Assembly (NCBI GenBank): GCA_003991915.1
Contig: RQTK01001118.1
Location: 19,508-83,507, forward strand
Reading direction: 5' to 3'
Length of the DNA stretch: 64,000 nt
From: Elysia chlorotica
Taxonomy: Eukaryota > Mollusca > Gastropoda > Plakobranchidae
Part shown: positions 45,501-56,835 of the stretch, piece by piece
Position numbering within the stretch: position 1 is the stretch's first letter
Layout of the letters: every line of letters begins with the position of its first letter
The notes under the pieces: generated by a model
What the model saw: only the letters and a program-made list of their open reading frames with translations
The model's database searches: none
What the model was told of the DNA's origin: nothing
Position numbers and translations under genes: made by a program

Positions 45501-47348
45501 TTTTACAAAAGTCACCATATTATCATTATTTTTATTGATTAAAATCAGAAATATTTCAAACTAGTCCAAAAGTCTGTACTCCTGCCCAATGTCCATACTT
45601 TCATTTGAACACTTTCAAACTGTTGATTAACCTTTCAATCAATATCTATCAAATTCTGAAGTTGGTTAAAAAAAAATTTTGAATGCTTTTTGTCATTTTT
45701 TTAATATAATATGTATACAATGTATGGTCACTACAATTATTTCCTATAGATTAAAAAAACAAACAAATCAAATGATGATTACAAACTAAAAAATAACATC
45801 CGACTTTATATAGCAAAATTGCTTTATAAACCCTGACTCTCCAGGGCGCTGACTATAAGGGTATAGCGCTCCCAACTGGGCGCTGCTGGGCGCAAACATA
45901 AAAGGTGAGCTCTCCGAACCCAGCTCAACGAAGCGCCCACAATTAGTGGGTGATTTGAGGGCGACTTTGTCACAGTAAACCTTGTCTTTTTCACTTAGGA
46001 CTCAATATTTCTATACTAAAAATATCAACCAACGAAAAGGTGCGACTTTTACGCTCTTGTCTGCTCCATCAATCTTTACAGCAAGCTTTGAAGTATGGAG
46101 GAGGTGGATCACAAGGTGAGAAGTCTGGTTCTTAGTATGTATGCTTATTACATGATTATTGTTCGATGTTACTGACCAGTGGAGGGTATCTGTGGGTAAT
46201 GATACTGCTACATTGTGTGACTAATAAGTCTTTGAGTTATTTTATGGTTTAACACCATCCTTTGTCTATAGCGGTTGAGATGAAACGCTAAGAGAGCAGG
46301 GGAGATGTAAGAAAATAAGCTGCGCCTCTGCTCAGTTCTAGGTGAAGGGGAGATGAAAACAATTTTTAGTTTGTGATCACGCATCAGACAGAGTTAGGAT
46401 TGGCATCTACTCTCTCTGATTTGACCAATCAGCAGTATGGGGTATGGCATCTCCTCTATCTGATATGACCAATAGGCGCATGTTGGGGTGTATTACATCT
46501 AGTCCCTCTGATTTGACCAATTAGCAGTATGGGGTATGGCAGCTCTTCTATATGATATGATCAATAAGCGCAAGGTTGGGGTATGACATCTACCCTCTCT
46601 GTGTCTGATATATGACCAATTCGCTTCAGGATAAAGGGTATCTACTTTCTCTGAGCGAAACAATCAGCATTATGATGTATTGGACAATAAACTATAACTT
46701 GTTTATTGGTCCCTATACACATGTACATACACTCACATAGCGTCCGATCCCAATAAACTTCCAACGTTTTATCTTTCTAACGAAAGGCAAACTTATGCGG
46801 CGCCATAAAGCCCCCCCCCCCTCCCCCCTCCAAATGATCATTCATATACATGAAATCCACATTTAGAAGCATTGTTTTTTTTTTTTTTAAATATCGGGTT
46901 TTCATATTTGATATATCAAATCGAACAAACTACTCCTGTGATTTCACATTTGCACTCGAACACCCCACATGCACTGCAGACTTCGCAGTCACTCTCCAAT
47001 ATTCACACTCAGGCGTAGTAGCCAGCCCCGCACTCAGGTAACACTTTCGGCTGACCACATATGCTCTTCTTGAGTTAAAAACTGTAAATGCACTTAGTCA
47101 ATCCATGGACTATCTCTGAGTTTGAGGAATCTTATATGCGGCAACTGGAAGCATTGAAGATAAAGGTCAAGGCAAAGATAAGACATAGTCATTCCAAGTA
47201 CAACCTGCGATTCTTATTATAAGGATACAGAATCTGGGTGTTGCACAGTGCGGTGACAGATCCCACTATGGGCCTGCCAAAACCGAATTCTATGGTCATA
47301 TCCAGCTGTCGCAAGAATAACAGGATCCCCACCGTTGGCACTTGACAT
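38568..47348 (-). CDS. MLST8: Target of rapamycin complex subunit LST8 (nine coding exons, complete)
   Basis: WD40-propeller subunit of TORC1 and TORC2. Minus-strand exons in transcript order: 47348-47229, 45306-45255, 44748-44586, 44219-44144, 43742-43668, 40194-40117, 39717-39593, 39273-39131, 38686-38568. Total 951 nt, 316 residues (human 326). The start reads [19 protein letters not shown]. Further landmarks are [105 protein letters not shown] and [19 protein letters not shown]. All phases match. The loop before [11 protein letters not shown] is about eight residues shorter than in human. In the fourth exon TAG|TACAAGG was preferred over the next AG because it restores [19 protein letters not shown] acceptor 16 nt before the ATG suggests an upstream untranslated exon. 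Confidence 0.95.
40405..40711 (-). mobile_element. Possible TTAA-type DNA-transposon remnant
   Basis: The right edge AAAGGGTTAA (minus strand TTAACCCTTTTGTG) fits a TTAA-target element end. On the minus strand a short acidic frame reads [15 protein letters not shown] then [10 protein letters not shown]. Two direct copies of CTTACATGACATG at 40416 and 40460 lie at the far end. Weak. Confidence 0.3.
42413..42540. repeat. (GA)n / (GATA)-rich microsatellite
   Basis: GATA/GACA-rich lead-in followed by about 30 GA units at 42450-42510 and interrupted GA-rich sequence. Confidence 0.95.
44941..45058. repeat. ~82 bp partial tandem duplication, mLST8 intron 2
   Basis: CTTTTATGAATTT…CTTTAAAATGCTTATACCATG appears at about 44939-44979 and again at about 45017-45056. 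Confidence 0.75.
45820..46130. other. GC-rich patch in mLST8 intron 1
   Basis: Unusually GC-rich for this intron, with repeated GGCGC/GCGCC words (GGGCGCTG, AGCGCTCCC, GGGCGCTGCTGGGCGC). Could be a SINE-like insertion or a regulatory patch. Not identified. Confidence 0.4.
46390..46650. repeat. CCAAT-containing degenerate tandem repeat, mLST8 intron 1
   Basis: Alternating units of about 48 bp: GATTTGACCAAT(C/T)AGCAG…TATGGGGTATGGC and GATATGA(C/T)CAATA(G/A)GCGCA…TTGGGGT, making a dimer near 100 bp with at least two repeats, plus a degraded fifth unit near 46610. Confidence 0.75.
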
Positions 47349-48389
47349 GGTGTCTCAATCAGTCCTGAAAGTTTTAAAGAACAAAATTGGATGGATTTTG
47401 ATTCATTCCAAAAAATAATTTGAATACAATCCAAATAATTATGGTATCTGTCTAGATGACATTAAACAACATAATTCCGGAAATATTTTAGTTCTTCACA
47501 AACGGTTGTGCTAGAACCACTCAATGGCCAAGTTCTTGAAACAGTAGTTCTCACAAAGCACTATGAATAGAAAGTATGATGGAATCAGACACTCACATCA
47601 AAACGAAACTCTAGTTCTACAAGTAGAACTCTGTTAATGTGTTATAATGACTGTGTTTCTGAATAGTTCTTGTTTTAGTTTTTACGATTTGAGCTAGTTA
47701 AAAATTGCTATTCTTAAAATGGGATCCAAAAAGGATGTCGGGGAGTGATACCATAAAACACTTTACTTCAGTTACCCCTAAACCCTTTTTTAAAAATAAA
47801 ATATGGTATGCAATGGGTAAGTTTTATTTTGTAAATATATATTCCTTCAAAATCGCTTCCGGCCTTGATTCTTCCAATAATGTTGAAATATCCACTACAG
47901 TTGTCTGACCACTACCACCAAGACTAAGAAAAATGCACCAGCTGACATTTCAAGTGTGGACCTCCTGCTGGCCATTCTAGAGCACTCACCAAGTGAGACA
48001 GATCTTAAAATACCCATCACTATAAAGGAAGAAGTAATATGGGATTAGTACGGGGCTTGGCTGTTTCACTGAGGATGCGCTTTATAGAGCTGAGGCATAA
48101 TATTGCAGATACACAATGTTTGCTAGATGTATACACGTGTAGACCTACTATAATGACTAAGTAATGTTTTTGTCCATTTTTGCACACAGCATACACACTA
48201 ATAAATAATGTTTTGTTCCACCATAACTTTTACATAGATTAGTTTTTATACATTTATACATTTTCATGGTCTTAAGAAAAATAAAAATAGATTCTAGACA
48301 GTGTGAAATAATAATAAAAAAGGAAATATAAATCCCATAGACCTATATATTGCGATATAAAGATTTACTGATCATCATGTTGGGAAAAA

Positions 48390-49345
48390 AATGATTCTAA
48401 TTAATCGTCGAGGGGGCCTGTATTATCAGGTATCCCCCAGGGAAGTGTACTTGGCCCATTCCTATTTGTATGTTTTGTCAACGATCTCCCTGAATCAGTA
48501 CACTCAAAAACATTCCTTTTTGCAGATGACACGAAGATTTTTGCAGAAGTACCTGATCACTCAGACACACTCCAAGAAGATCTGAACAGACTCCAACTAT
48601 GGTCCGATATATGGCAACTGAGATTCAATGCTGAAAAATGTAAAGTTATGCATATTGGAAAAAATGAAGATCCTAATGAATATACGATGAGATCAAAAGG
48701 AGAATGTATTACCCTTGAATCTGTGTCTACAGAGAAGGACTTAGGCGTCAACATAGACAGTGATTTAAAATTCAGCCAACACGTCAGTATCCAGGTCAAT
48801 AAGGCAAATAGACTTCTTGCACTGCTGAGGAGAGGATTTACTGTTCTAGACCGAGAGTCTCTTCCCACCCTCTACAAGTCAATTATTCGTCCTCACTTGG
48901 AATATGGAAATGTAGTCTGGCACCCTCGATTCAAAGGCGATGAAGAACAACTAGAAAATGTACAACGTCGAGCTACTAAACTTATCCCTGAACTGAAGCA
49001 TCTTGAATACAAGGACCGCCTAGAAAAGCTGGATATGCCGTCACTGTACTTCCGAAGAGCGAGAGGGGACATGATAGAGTGCTACAAGTTCTTACAAGGC
49101 ATATACAATATAAAAGGTGATATTCTGCAGCGAGATTTGAAATCAAACACTAGGGGACACAGCATGTATAGCACACACACAAAAGTAGACCTAGGCCTAT
49201 ATTAGCTACCGTATAATGATAGTGCAAGGGTGATAAATGCCTGGAATTCTCTGCCGGAGGCAGTTGTATCAGCACCTTCTCTGAATGCCTTCAAAAACAG
49301 GATTGACAAGGTTTGGGGTAAACACAGATTTTCCCTCTAGACTCG
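48390..49345 (+). mobile_element. LINE reverse-transcriptase fragment, CR1/Jockey-like, fairly young
   Basis: Translated frame from about 48425: SGIPQGSVLGPFLFVCFVND, then FADDTKIFA with the catalytic FADD motif, LRFNAEKCKVMHIG, the post-core STEKDLGVNIDSDLKFSQHV and SIIRPHLEYGNVVWHPRF, ending in another frame with NAWNSLPEAVVSAPSLNAFK. The frame is open for at least 185 codons and breaks near 49200, so one frameshift or stop separates the tail. 5'-truncated: the N-terminal half of the RT and any endonuclease are missing. AAGTAC repeats near 49580-49605 may be the 3' tail. Confidence 0.8.
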
Positions 49346-49609
49346 TTATGGTTTCTCAATGCAAGACCAACACACGCTCGCTCACGGGAGATAACATCTG
49401 AGAATGAAAACGAAGAAGTCAGGACAGACGTCGAGGGCAGTGAAGATCAATGTGCCCTCACATTGAACGTAAAGGCTGAAAGTGAAAAAGACAAAGAAAA
49501 TGGGACAGCAAATGGAAGCAGTGAACGGCTGACAGGCGATTAGCCTAACCACAGCCGTATCAATACTATCATACTGTGTAAGTACAAGTACAAGTAAGTA
49601 CAAGTAATT

Positions 49610-49960
49610 ATATGGATCTAGGATCTAGCAAAATTTCGACACAAACACTCTAGAGACTAGATCTAGATCTATTATTAGACTCAGCTGTTCCACTGTCTTG
49701 TATACTTGATCTCGATCTAGAGAGTGTTTTTTCATGTGATGAAAGTCCAACAGTTAGCTGCATGCAGAAGGATGAGTTGTAAGTCATGGTATAAGTACGA
49801 CAGGTCTGGGTGAGAATGGCTGGATTCTTGTTGCAGTCTCTGAAAGAGTGAATCTGTATGCCTAGACAATCTATCTAGCTAGATCTCTAGTTCTAAATCT
49901 AGATATAGTCTAGATCTAGTCTAGATCTCTAGATCTAGATCTACATTAGAAACAAATGTC
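49610..49960. repeat. CTAGATCTAG palindrome-rich zone
   Basis: Dense GATCTAG, CTAGATC and TCTAGA words, with little else of note. Same composition as 835-960 in FLII intron 1. Confidence 0.85.
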
Positions 49961-51245
49961 TAAAGATCAGGTAGTAGGCCTACTCATGGTAGATTCTATG
50001 GCAGACAAAAATTCTTCTCTGGCTTGAACAAATATGCTCTAGAAAACCTAACAAAGTCCCAATTAAATTAAAAAAAAAATTACCAAAGATACACTCGATT
50101 TAGATGATGAAGATGCACAGCACCTCCTACTCTCATACGGCTCCTGCAACTCTTGTCACCCTTCTTACTGCGTACTAGTGCGTCGGAGCACTGTAAAAAT
50201 AGTTTGTAGCAGTTGACGCATTCAAAGAAAAACAAAACATGGTTATTTCCCTTTGGTTAGGTCAGAACAAACTACTGCTTTTAAGAAGACGTATCATGGC
50301 TTACTGCTAATATTTAATTAACAGAGAGAAAACCGCAGTACATAATAATAGATGCGAGAGGTAGAAAATATGTTACAGCACATGGACTAAGATTTGCAGC
50401 CATCCAGTCACCATTATTATGAACTTTCCTCATACCAATATCAAACTGCATACAATTTGCAACTAGTTAAAATATTATATCGATACCAATCATGTGGAAA
50501 GACTGAAAGACTTTCACTTTCTGTTGTTTCCATTACGGCCTTCGCTCTGTTATTGTTATGAACCTTGTCAATTTGTCTGCGCCTGTGAAGTAGTCCTGCC
50601 CAATATCTTTACTCTGAATCTAAATCTATTAGAGTATACGTCTTCAAATTAAAGGTCAGTATGTCTTATCTCTGTTAATTGAACTTTCACTTTCATTTAG
50701 TCGTAAAGTGATAGATGTCAATGGGACAATAACAATACAGTGCTTACACAGACGGAACAAGTTCAATGCCAATGTCGGTTGTTGGCCTCTGGACAATAGA
50801 TTCATTGAAAAAAATCATACCCTGTCCCATGCATTTTATGACCCATTTAGGTTGTAAAGAAACATGAGTCTTTAATCCCAAGTTTATTCCACAGTGCTGC
50901 TAGTGCATTGGCGGACCCTAAAGTAGGCAATAATATTCCAGCCCTTCTCAGTGCTGTAGGGAGGGTTGTGAAAGGATTCAGTAAGATGCTTGAAGGTGAA
51001 ACAATGTTCAATCTGCCTTCCCTCCCCACAGCTGTGGGTAAAGCTAACCTATGCTCAATCAATTTGCCAGCTTTTATTGGTTTGGCAGCATGGTTAAAGT
51101 ACTAGTAGTAGTTGAGTCAAGTCAAATCCGCCTTAGGAACAAACAAGATGCATGCCAATTTTATCTCTTCCTCAGTAATACAACTTTTCTTGCATTGTAC
51201 CCGGTCTGGAAAATTTTCCCTTGGTAGTTAGAACCAGTTCAAGGC

Positions 51246-53130
51246 ATGGCTTCCCAATTTAGTGGAGCTCTTCAACTTACAGATTTGGATGATTTCATCA
51301 CACCCTCACAGGTTGGCATGATGTAGTAACTATTTTTTTACTAGAGTTGTAATGCTTATAAGTGTATGTTATAGTAAATACATGCTTAATGATTCATTAA
51401 GATTAATTTTTTACTACATGAATATTTGAAGAGCATTTTTCAAAGACTAACTCAAGGATCTCAAATGTTGACCAAAGTCACATACTGCCAATTGTATCAA
51501 TGATCTCCTTTACAAAAATTAAAATCCTGTGCATTCTTACATCTTTTTTTTTTTTTTAATCAATGTGCTAATTTATTTAATCACAAACTTGCTTGGTAAG
51601 ATACAAGTATAAGAATAGACTCTTCAAATACTTTCATTTCATAGCACATGATGTAAGTGCTGAAGGTCTTAAATCATTCATGAGATGTTCTGTTTTTTTA
51701 GGGACAGGTACAATACTTGATGTTTTCCAAACAGTTGGAACCACAGCTTACTTTAGTTAGGGATTAAAAATATCACATAAAACTTAACTTAATTCATTGG
51801 CACATAACTTTAACAGAGTGTGGGCCTGGCGCTTTTCCAGCTTTTATTATCTTTAGATTACATAGTACCTCGTTTTCTAATAATTGTATAGTATAACTTA
51901 AATAACAATAAGCTCATATCTCTATCCCTTTGGAGTTTAATCTTTTACAAATGTGATTTTTTACTGTCCAAAACTAACCAGGAATGTATCAAGCCTGTAA
52001 AAATTGAGAGGAAACCTGGGAAAGTTGGTAAAATTAGAATTGAAGATGATGGCAGCTACACAGAGATAGACCAGGTAAAAAAGTGACCAATCATGGTTTT
52101 TATGTGTTTAATCTCAAATTTCTGTGATAATACTTGTAGAAAGGGGATTCGTTTATACTTATTTTAGTTTATGGATTCTAGTGTATTGACCAATATTTGC
52201 CTTTGGGACTTTGAGATTACTTGTAATTTAGAACCAATTCAAATTTTTAAAATTAAATGGTAAATGTCTATTGAAAATATGAAGGATTAACATTTAACTC
52301 ATTTTCCAAGGAAGAATCATTAAACTTTATCCCTTTTTGGGGTTGAATTAATGAAAGGTTCTTGAAGTACTACAATGTAGAGGCTTTTAAAATACTTTAC
52401 AAGTATTATGAGGTTATAATTATGATTACAGATAAGTAAGGTAAATTTGTATCTTATGAATTTTGTGTGGCTGACAGACAGGATCAGAAACACGCCTTGA
52501 AAAAGCCAAGATCACCTTGAATGACTGCCTGGCGTGCAGTGGATGTATAACATCTGCCGAGAGTGTTCTTATCACTCAGCAAAGCCAGGACGAGCTCTAC
52601 AGGGTTCTTGATGAGAACAGTCAACATGCCCAAGTAAGTTTTCAAAGACTTTTCTATTGTTTCAGGCCTTGTTTTTACCAGTATTTCAGATATTGAAACA
52701 AAATTATTTGAAATTCCAATTTGAGTCTTTTTTCTATTTTTGCTAATCAAATACATTTTTCATTTATCTGAACATCACCAATGTTACAATTCTTTTTAAC
52801 CTTTTCAACCTTTTCATCACTATTAAAGGTTAGTGTTGAAAAAGATATATTAACTCCAACTTTGACAGTTATATTAAGTTTGAAAATGGTTTTAAAAAAT
52901 GTATACATGAAAACGCTGCAAAACATATATGTGTAGCTTCAGCACAAATCCATAATATTGAATTGGCGGAATCTCTTCTATTAAGATGCTTATCTGAGTT
53001 ATCCGTCTCGAAATGTGGGAGAATTATTTAAATACTTGCGTTTTTACGGCACATCAGCACAGTAAAGGCTATATTTAATTAAAATAAATTTCACATTTTT
53101 CCTAGCCCCTTTTACATTATGTATTATTAT

Positions 53131-53192
<62 letters not shown>

Positions 53193-56100
53193 CAACCTTT
53201 GCTCAGGCTGGCAACCAAAGCATGATGAAAGAGATTGTGGTATCTATCTCCCCACAAGCAAGAGCCTCCTTAGCTGCAGCCTTCAAGCTCTCTATCGCAG
53301 CCACAGCTCACAAACTTACTGCCTTCTTCAAGCGGCTAGGTAAACTCATTATTTTTAAAGTAAAAATTACTGACAAAAAATAATCTGCATCATTAGGTTA
53401 TAAAATTATGTACCTGTTAGAAGTTTTTTTTTTCAATGTCAACTGCTTCTCTCATATCATATTTATTGAACTGATTATTTTAATTTCTCTATAAATTGCA
53501 CAAATCCACCATATTTGTTTTTCTTTTTGTGTTCATCCTAAACACAACTTGCACACCACAGTAATAGATACACTTGTCTTGCTGAGAAAAGTGTATGAAG
53601 CACTCTATGTCCCTTGTCACTCAGTAGATGGCTTTGATGGTTGTGCAAGACATACTTTCTTTAACTTGAGCTCAATAATATGTAAGCTTTAACACACTTT
53701 CAAGATCTTAAAAAAAAACAAAAAACACGCAGAGCTTTGTGTGACAAGAAAGATTTAAAGCTTCACAGTATTATTTTTGTACCAGGTGTTCATCATGTGT
53801 TTGATACAAACCTGGCTCGGGGCTTCAGTTTAATAGAAACCTGCCATGAATTTGTCAGACGGTACAATGCCTCAGAGACTGAGAAGACGTCTTTGCCTAT
53901 GTTGGCCTCAGCTTGCCCGGGTACGTTTCAACAAAAATTTATATGATTATATATTTTTTATATGGATCTCTGTGTTCTATGATGGGTGTTGTACACTTCT
54001 AATTTTATTGCTGCTCTAACAATCATGCCACTCATTGCACATTTTATTGCTTTGTCAATCTATATACCCTTCATAGAAAGACTCCAGAATTCCTATGATT
54101 ATTAGAATTTTTAATAAGTTCAAGAATGTTCTACTTTGATGTATTTTTAATGCAATTTGGTGTTTTTACTAGCTATTGTTTGTTTTGTTTTTTGAGATAT
54201 TTTTACAACACAAGGCAATTCTCAAATTTTCCATTGATTTTCAAAACAACGTGAACAAAATAAAAAGGCTTTCCAGAAGAAAAAAAATTAAAATGAACAT
54301 ATAATAAAAAAAATAATTTGATAAAAGAATGTTCACTCATGTGTCAATTCATTCCTGTTATTTCCCTTTCTCAAAATCCCTTTGCAGGTTGGATATGCTA
54401 TGCAGAGAAGACCCATGGCTCTTACATTCTTCCCTACATAAGCTCCACAAAATCTCCACAGCAAGTCATGGGCTCTCTTGTGAAAAATTATTTAGCTCAA
54501 AAGCTTGGCAAAACTCCTGATGCTATCTACCATGTTAGTGTGATGCCTTGTTTCGACAAAAAACTTGAAGCTTCTAGAACAGATTTCTTCAATGACATCT
54601 ATCAAACTAGAGATGTTGATTGTGTTATTACTTCAGGTGTGTGCATTGTAAAATATATTTCAGTTAAATTTTAATTGGTCTTATAATTGAAGAGTGATTA
54701 ATAAGTGCATTGCTTGTTTGGATTTGAGAAAGAGTATCAGCCTTCAATACTAATAATGTTTATTTACTTCACTTTAAGATTAGCAAGGTGCTGAGGTGTT
54801 TTAGCCATGTGTTGCGCTTTAGAATATTCAAAAATAAATTTAGATTATAATTATGTGAGTTTAAACAAATAAAACCAGTGAAACTGTAGAAAATTATTTT
54901 GATTTGCTTTAAAAACAAAAGAATAACTGAAGATAAATATTGCAGGTTGCCATTGTTTCATAGATAGAGTAATCCCAACTATTGATATGTATACTTACTC
55001 ATTCTTTTATTCATATTTCTGCCATGTAATGTTCCAGCTGAAGTTGAAAAAATGCTGGAGAAAGAAGGCACCTCTCTATCCAGTGTTGAAGACTATCCAT
55101 TAGATTCTATGTATGTATGACTCCAATCCACTGAAAGCTTAATTTTTGTCCATTTCACTTTTCAATTAGTTTAATAATTGTTATGTTAGAAATATGGGTT
55201 TAATAATTGTTATGTTAGAAGTATGGGTTTACTAAGTGAGCAATATTTCAGTTTGCATGTATATGGTTGTTTTGTCTATCTTATTTAATTAATTGCAAAA
55301 AACAATGTCATCTTTTTGTTACAGCATATTTATATCAATCTAGGCACAGATTTCTTCTCAATTTCAATGAACAAGCACAAATACACCAAAAGCGTCATTC
55401 TTGGACAAAAAGTAAACACACCATATTTACTCAGGAACATCTTACAAATTTGTTGTGAAAAGGGTCTCTTCTGGATATTTTTTTTGGATTGAAAATTGTA
55501 ATTATATTCTCTATTTCCCCTCCCCACCCCTCAGATTACCTGAGTGCCCCCCAGAGAAGCTTGTGTACAACCATGCTGGAGGAGGCTCGGGAGGCTATCT
55601 GGAGCATGCGGCAAAGTTTGCTGCTTCCATTCTGCTCCAGACACAAGTAGAAAGCCTCTCCTACAAAGTACTCAGGTAAAACAAAAGCGCATATGATATT
55701 TTTTGGGTTCCATTTAGTTTAAAGTTGCTTTGCTTGATTTAAAAAATTATTCTTGAATTTTCACTCACCTGCTCTGTGTTGATAGCCATGAAGTTTAAAG
55801 ATTATATTAGGTTACGTCACTGCCAGCGTTACAAAATACTCTATTGGCGACTATAATTTATCAGGTTCCATCCAAAAGATTAAATTTATTTTGAAAGATA
55901 TCTCTCTTCAAATCATTTGTTTATGAACTAATTTTTACATGTATATCTGAATAAAATTTCATTCTCTATCAGATTTTCTCTTAAATAATGTTCAAGAGTC
56001 ATCATCTTCAAAATTTACTATGAAAATTTTCAAGCACAATATGTATTTTTGTTTATCAGGAATCAAGACTTTCAAGAAGTAACAGTGAGTGCTGAAGGCA

Positions 56101-56462
56101 AGCCCCCATTGAAGTTTGCCTTGGCGTACGGATTCCGTAATATCCAGAACATTGTGCAGCGTGTGAAGAGAGGGAAGTGCTCCTATCACTTTGTGGAGAT
56201 CATGGCGTGCCCGTCTGGCTGTAACAACGGTGGGGGGCAGATTCGACCAGGAGGAGACGAGACGCAGAAGGAGAGATATCAAGCTGTCGAAGAAGTATAC
56301 AACAAAGAAGTTGAGGTTGTCGATCCATTCTACCAGCAGGAGGTAGAGAGCCTTTACCGGGACTGGTTAGATGGGAAGGACACGGACAAGGCAAGGGAAA
56401 TGTTACACACTCAATATCACGAAATTGAGAAATCCACAAGTGCCTTGAACATCAAATGGTGA
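51246..56462 (+). CDS. CIAO3: Cytosolic iron-sulfur assembly component 3 (NARFL), complete
   Basis: Nine exons: 51246-51311, 51982-52074, 52478-52633, 53207-53339, 53786-53920, 54388-54636, 55038-55110, 55535-55675, 56060-56462. Total 1449 nt, 482 residues (human 476). The hydrogenase-like CIA factor links early Fe-S assembly to the CIA targeting complex in the cytosol. N-terminal cluster cysteines: Cys24 (PSQEC) and Cys70/73/76 (CLACSGC). H-cluster-like cysteines: Cys193 (ASACPGW), Cys249 (VMPCFDKK), Cys399 and Cys403 (MACPSGC). Other landmarks are [49 protein letters not shown] and the C-terminal tryptophan (LNIKW), the CIA-client-like ending. All phases agree. The start matches the family N-terminus. 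A (TTA)n tract sits just before the exon 4 acceptor. Confidence 0.97.
53119..53192. repeat. (TTA)n microsatellite upstream of CIAO3 exon 4
   Basis: Over 20 trinucleotide units ending about 15 nt before exon 4 (53207), in the place of the usual pyrimidine tract and branch region. Confidence 0.95.
55165..55232. repeat. ~32 bp tandem duplication, CIAO3 intron 7
   Basis: TTTAATAATTGTTATGTTAG followed by AA(A/G)TATGGG occurs twice in tandem. Confidence 0.8.
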
Positions 56463-56691
56463 CAGTCTCCCCCAAAAATGCAGTTTTAGTCATAGCATCC
56501 CAGTTCAAAATTGTGATATACTTTCAAAATATTCCATTAATGAGAATAGTTTTACTTTTTGTCAATATTTGATAATACATTCTCCTGTAACTATTGAATT
56601 TGTTTTTTAAATTTTCAGAGATATCATTTATATAGACCTATATATCAATGTTTTTTTCTTCTCTCTTTCTCTATTTACTCTTGTTTAGCTA

Positions 56692-56835
56692 GGGCGAACA
56701 GGCGTAAAAGGTAGAATGTTGGTCCTCTTGGGACCCATGATCAGTAAAAAAAAATCCAATTTTGTCTCCTAATGGTTTGGTCAGTGTCAGTACATTGTAT
56801 ATAATAATGTGAGTGGCTAAGATAGGAGGGATGTT
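56692..56835 (+). repeat. Degenerate SINE-like copy
   Basis: Contains TTTGTCTCCTAATGGTTTGG, GTCAGTGTCAGTACATTG and a following GTGAGTGGCTAAGA, matching the SINE body order seen at 5423-5595. Confidence 0.4.

Larger units (their letters stand above)
47349..51245. other. Head-to-head interval between mLST8 and CIAO3
   Basis: Divergent 5' flanks. Contains an unassigned coding-like stretch (47890-48048), a LINE fragment (48390-49345), an acidic ORF-like tail (49362-49543), CTAGATCTAG-rich DNA (49610-49960), a slightly GC-richer patch at 50120-50200 that could be a promoter or first exon, and a patch open on both strands (50847-51105). No further gene assigned. Confidence 0.65.

Noticed and set aside
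46095-46115. Possible first coding exon MEEVDHK followed by a GTGAGA donor on the plus strand
   Set aside because: No downstream exon continues it; CIAO3 has its own conserved start at 51246.
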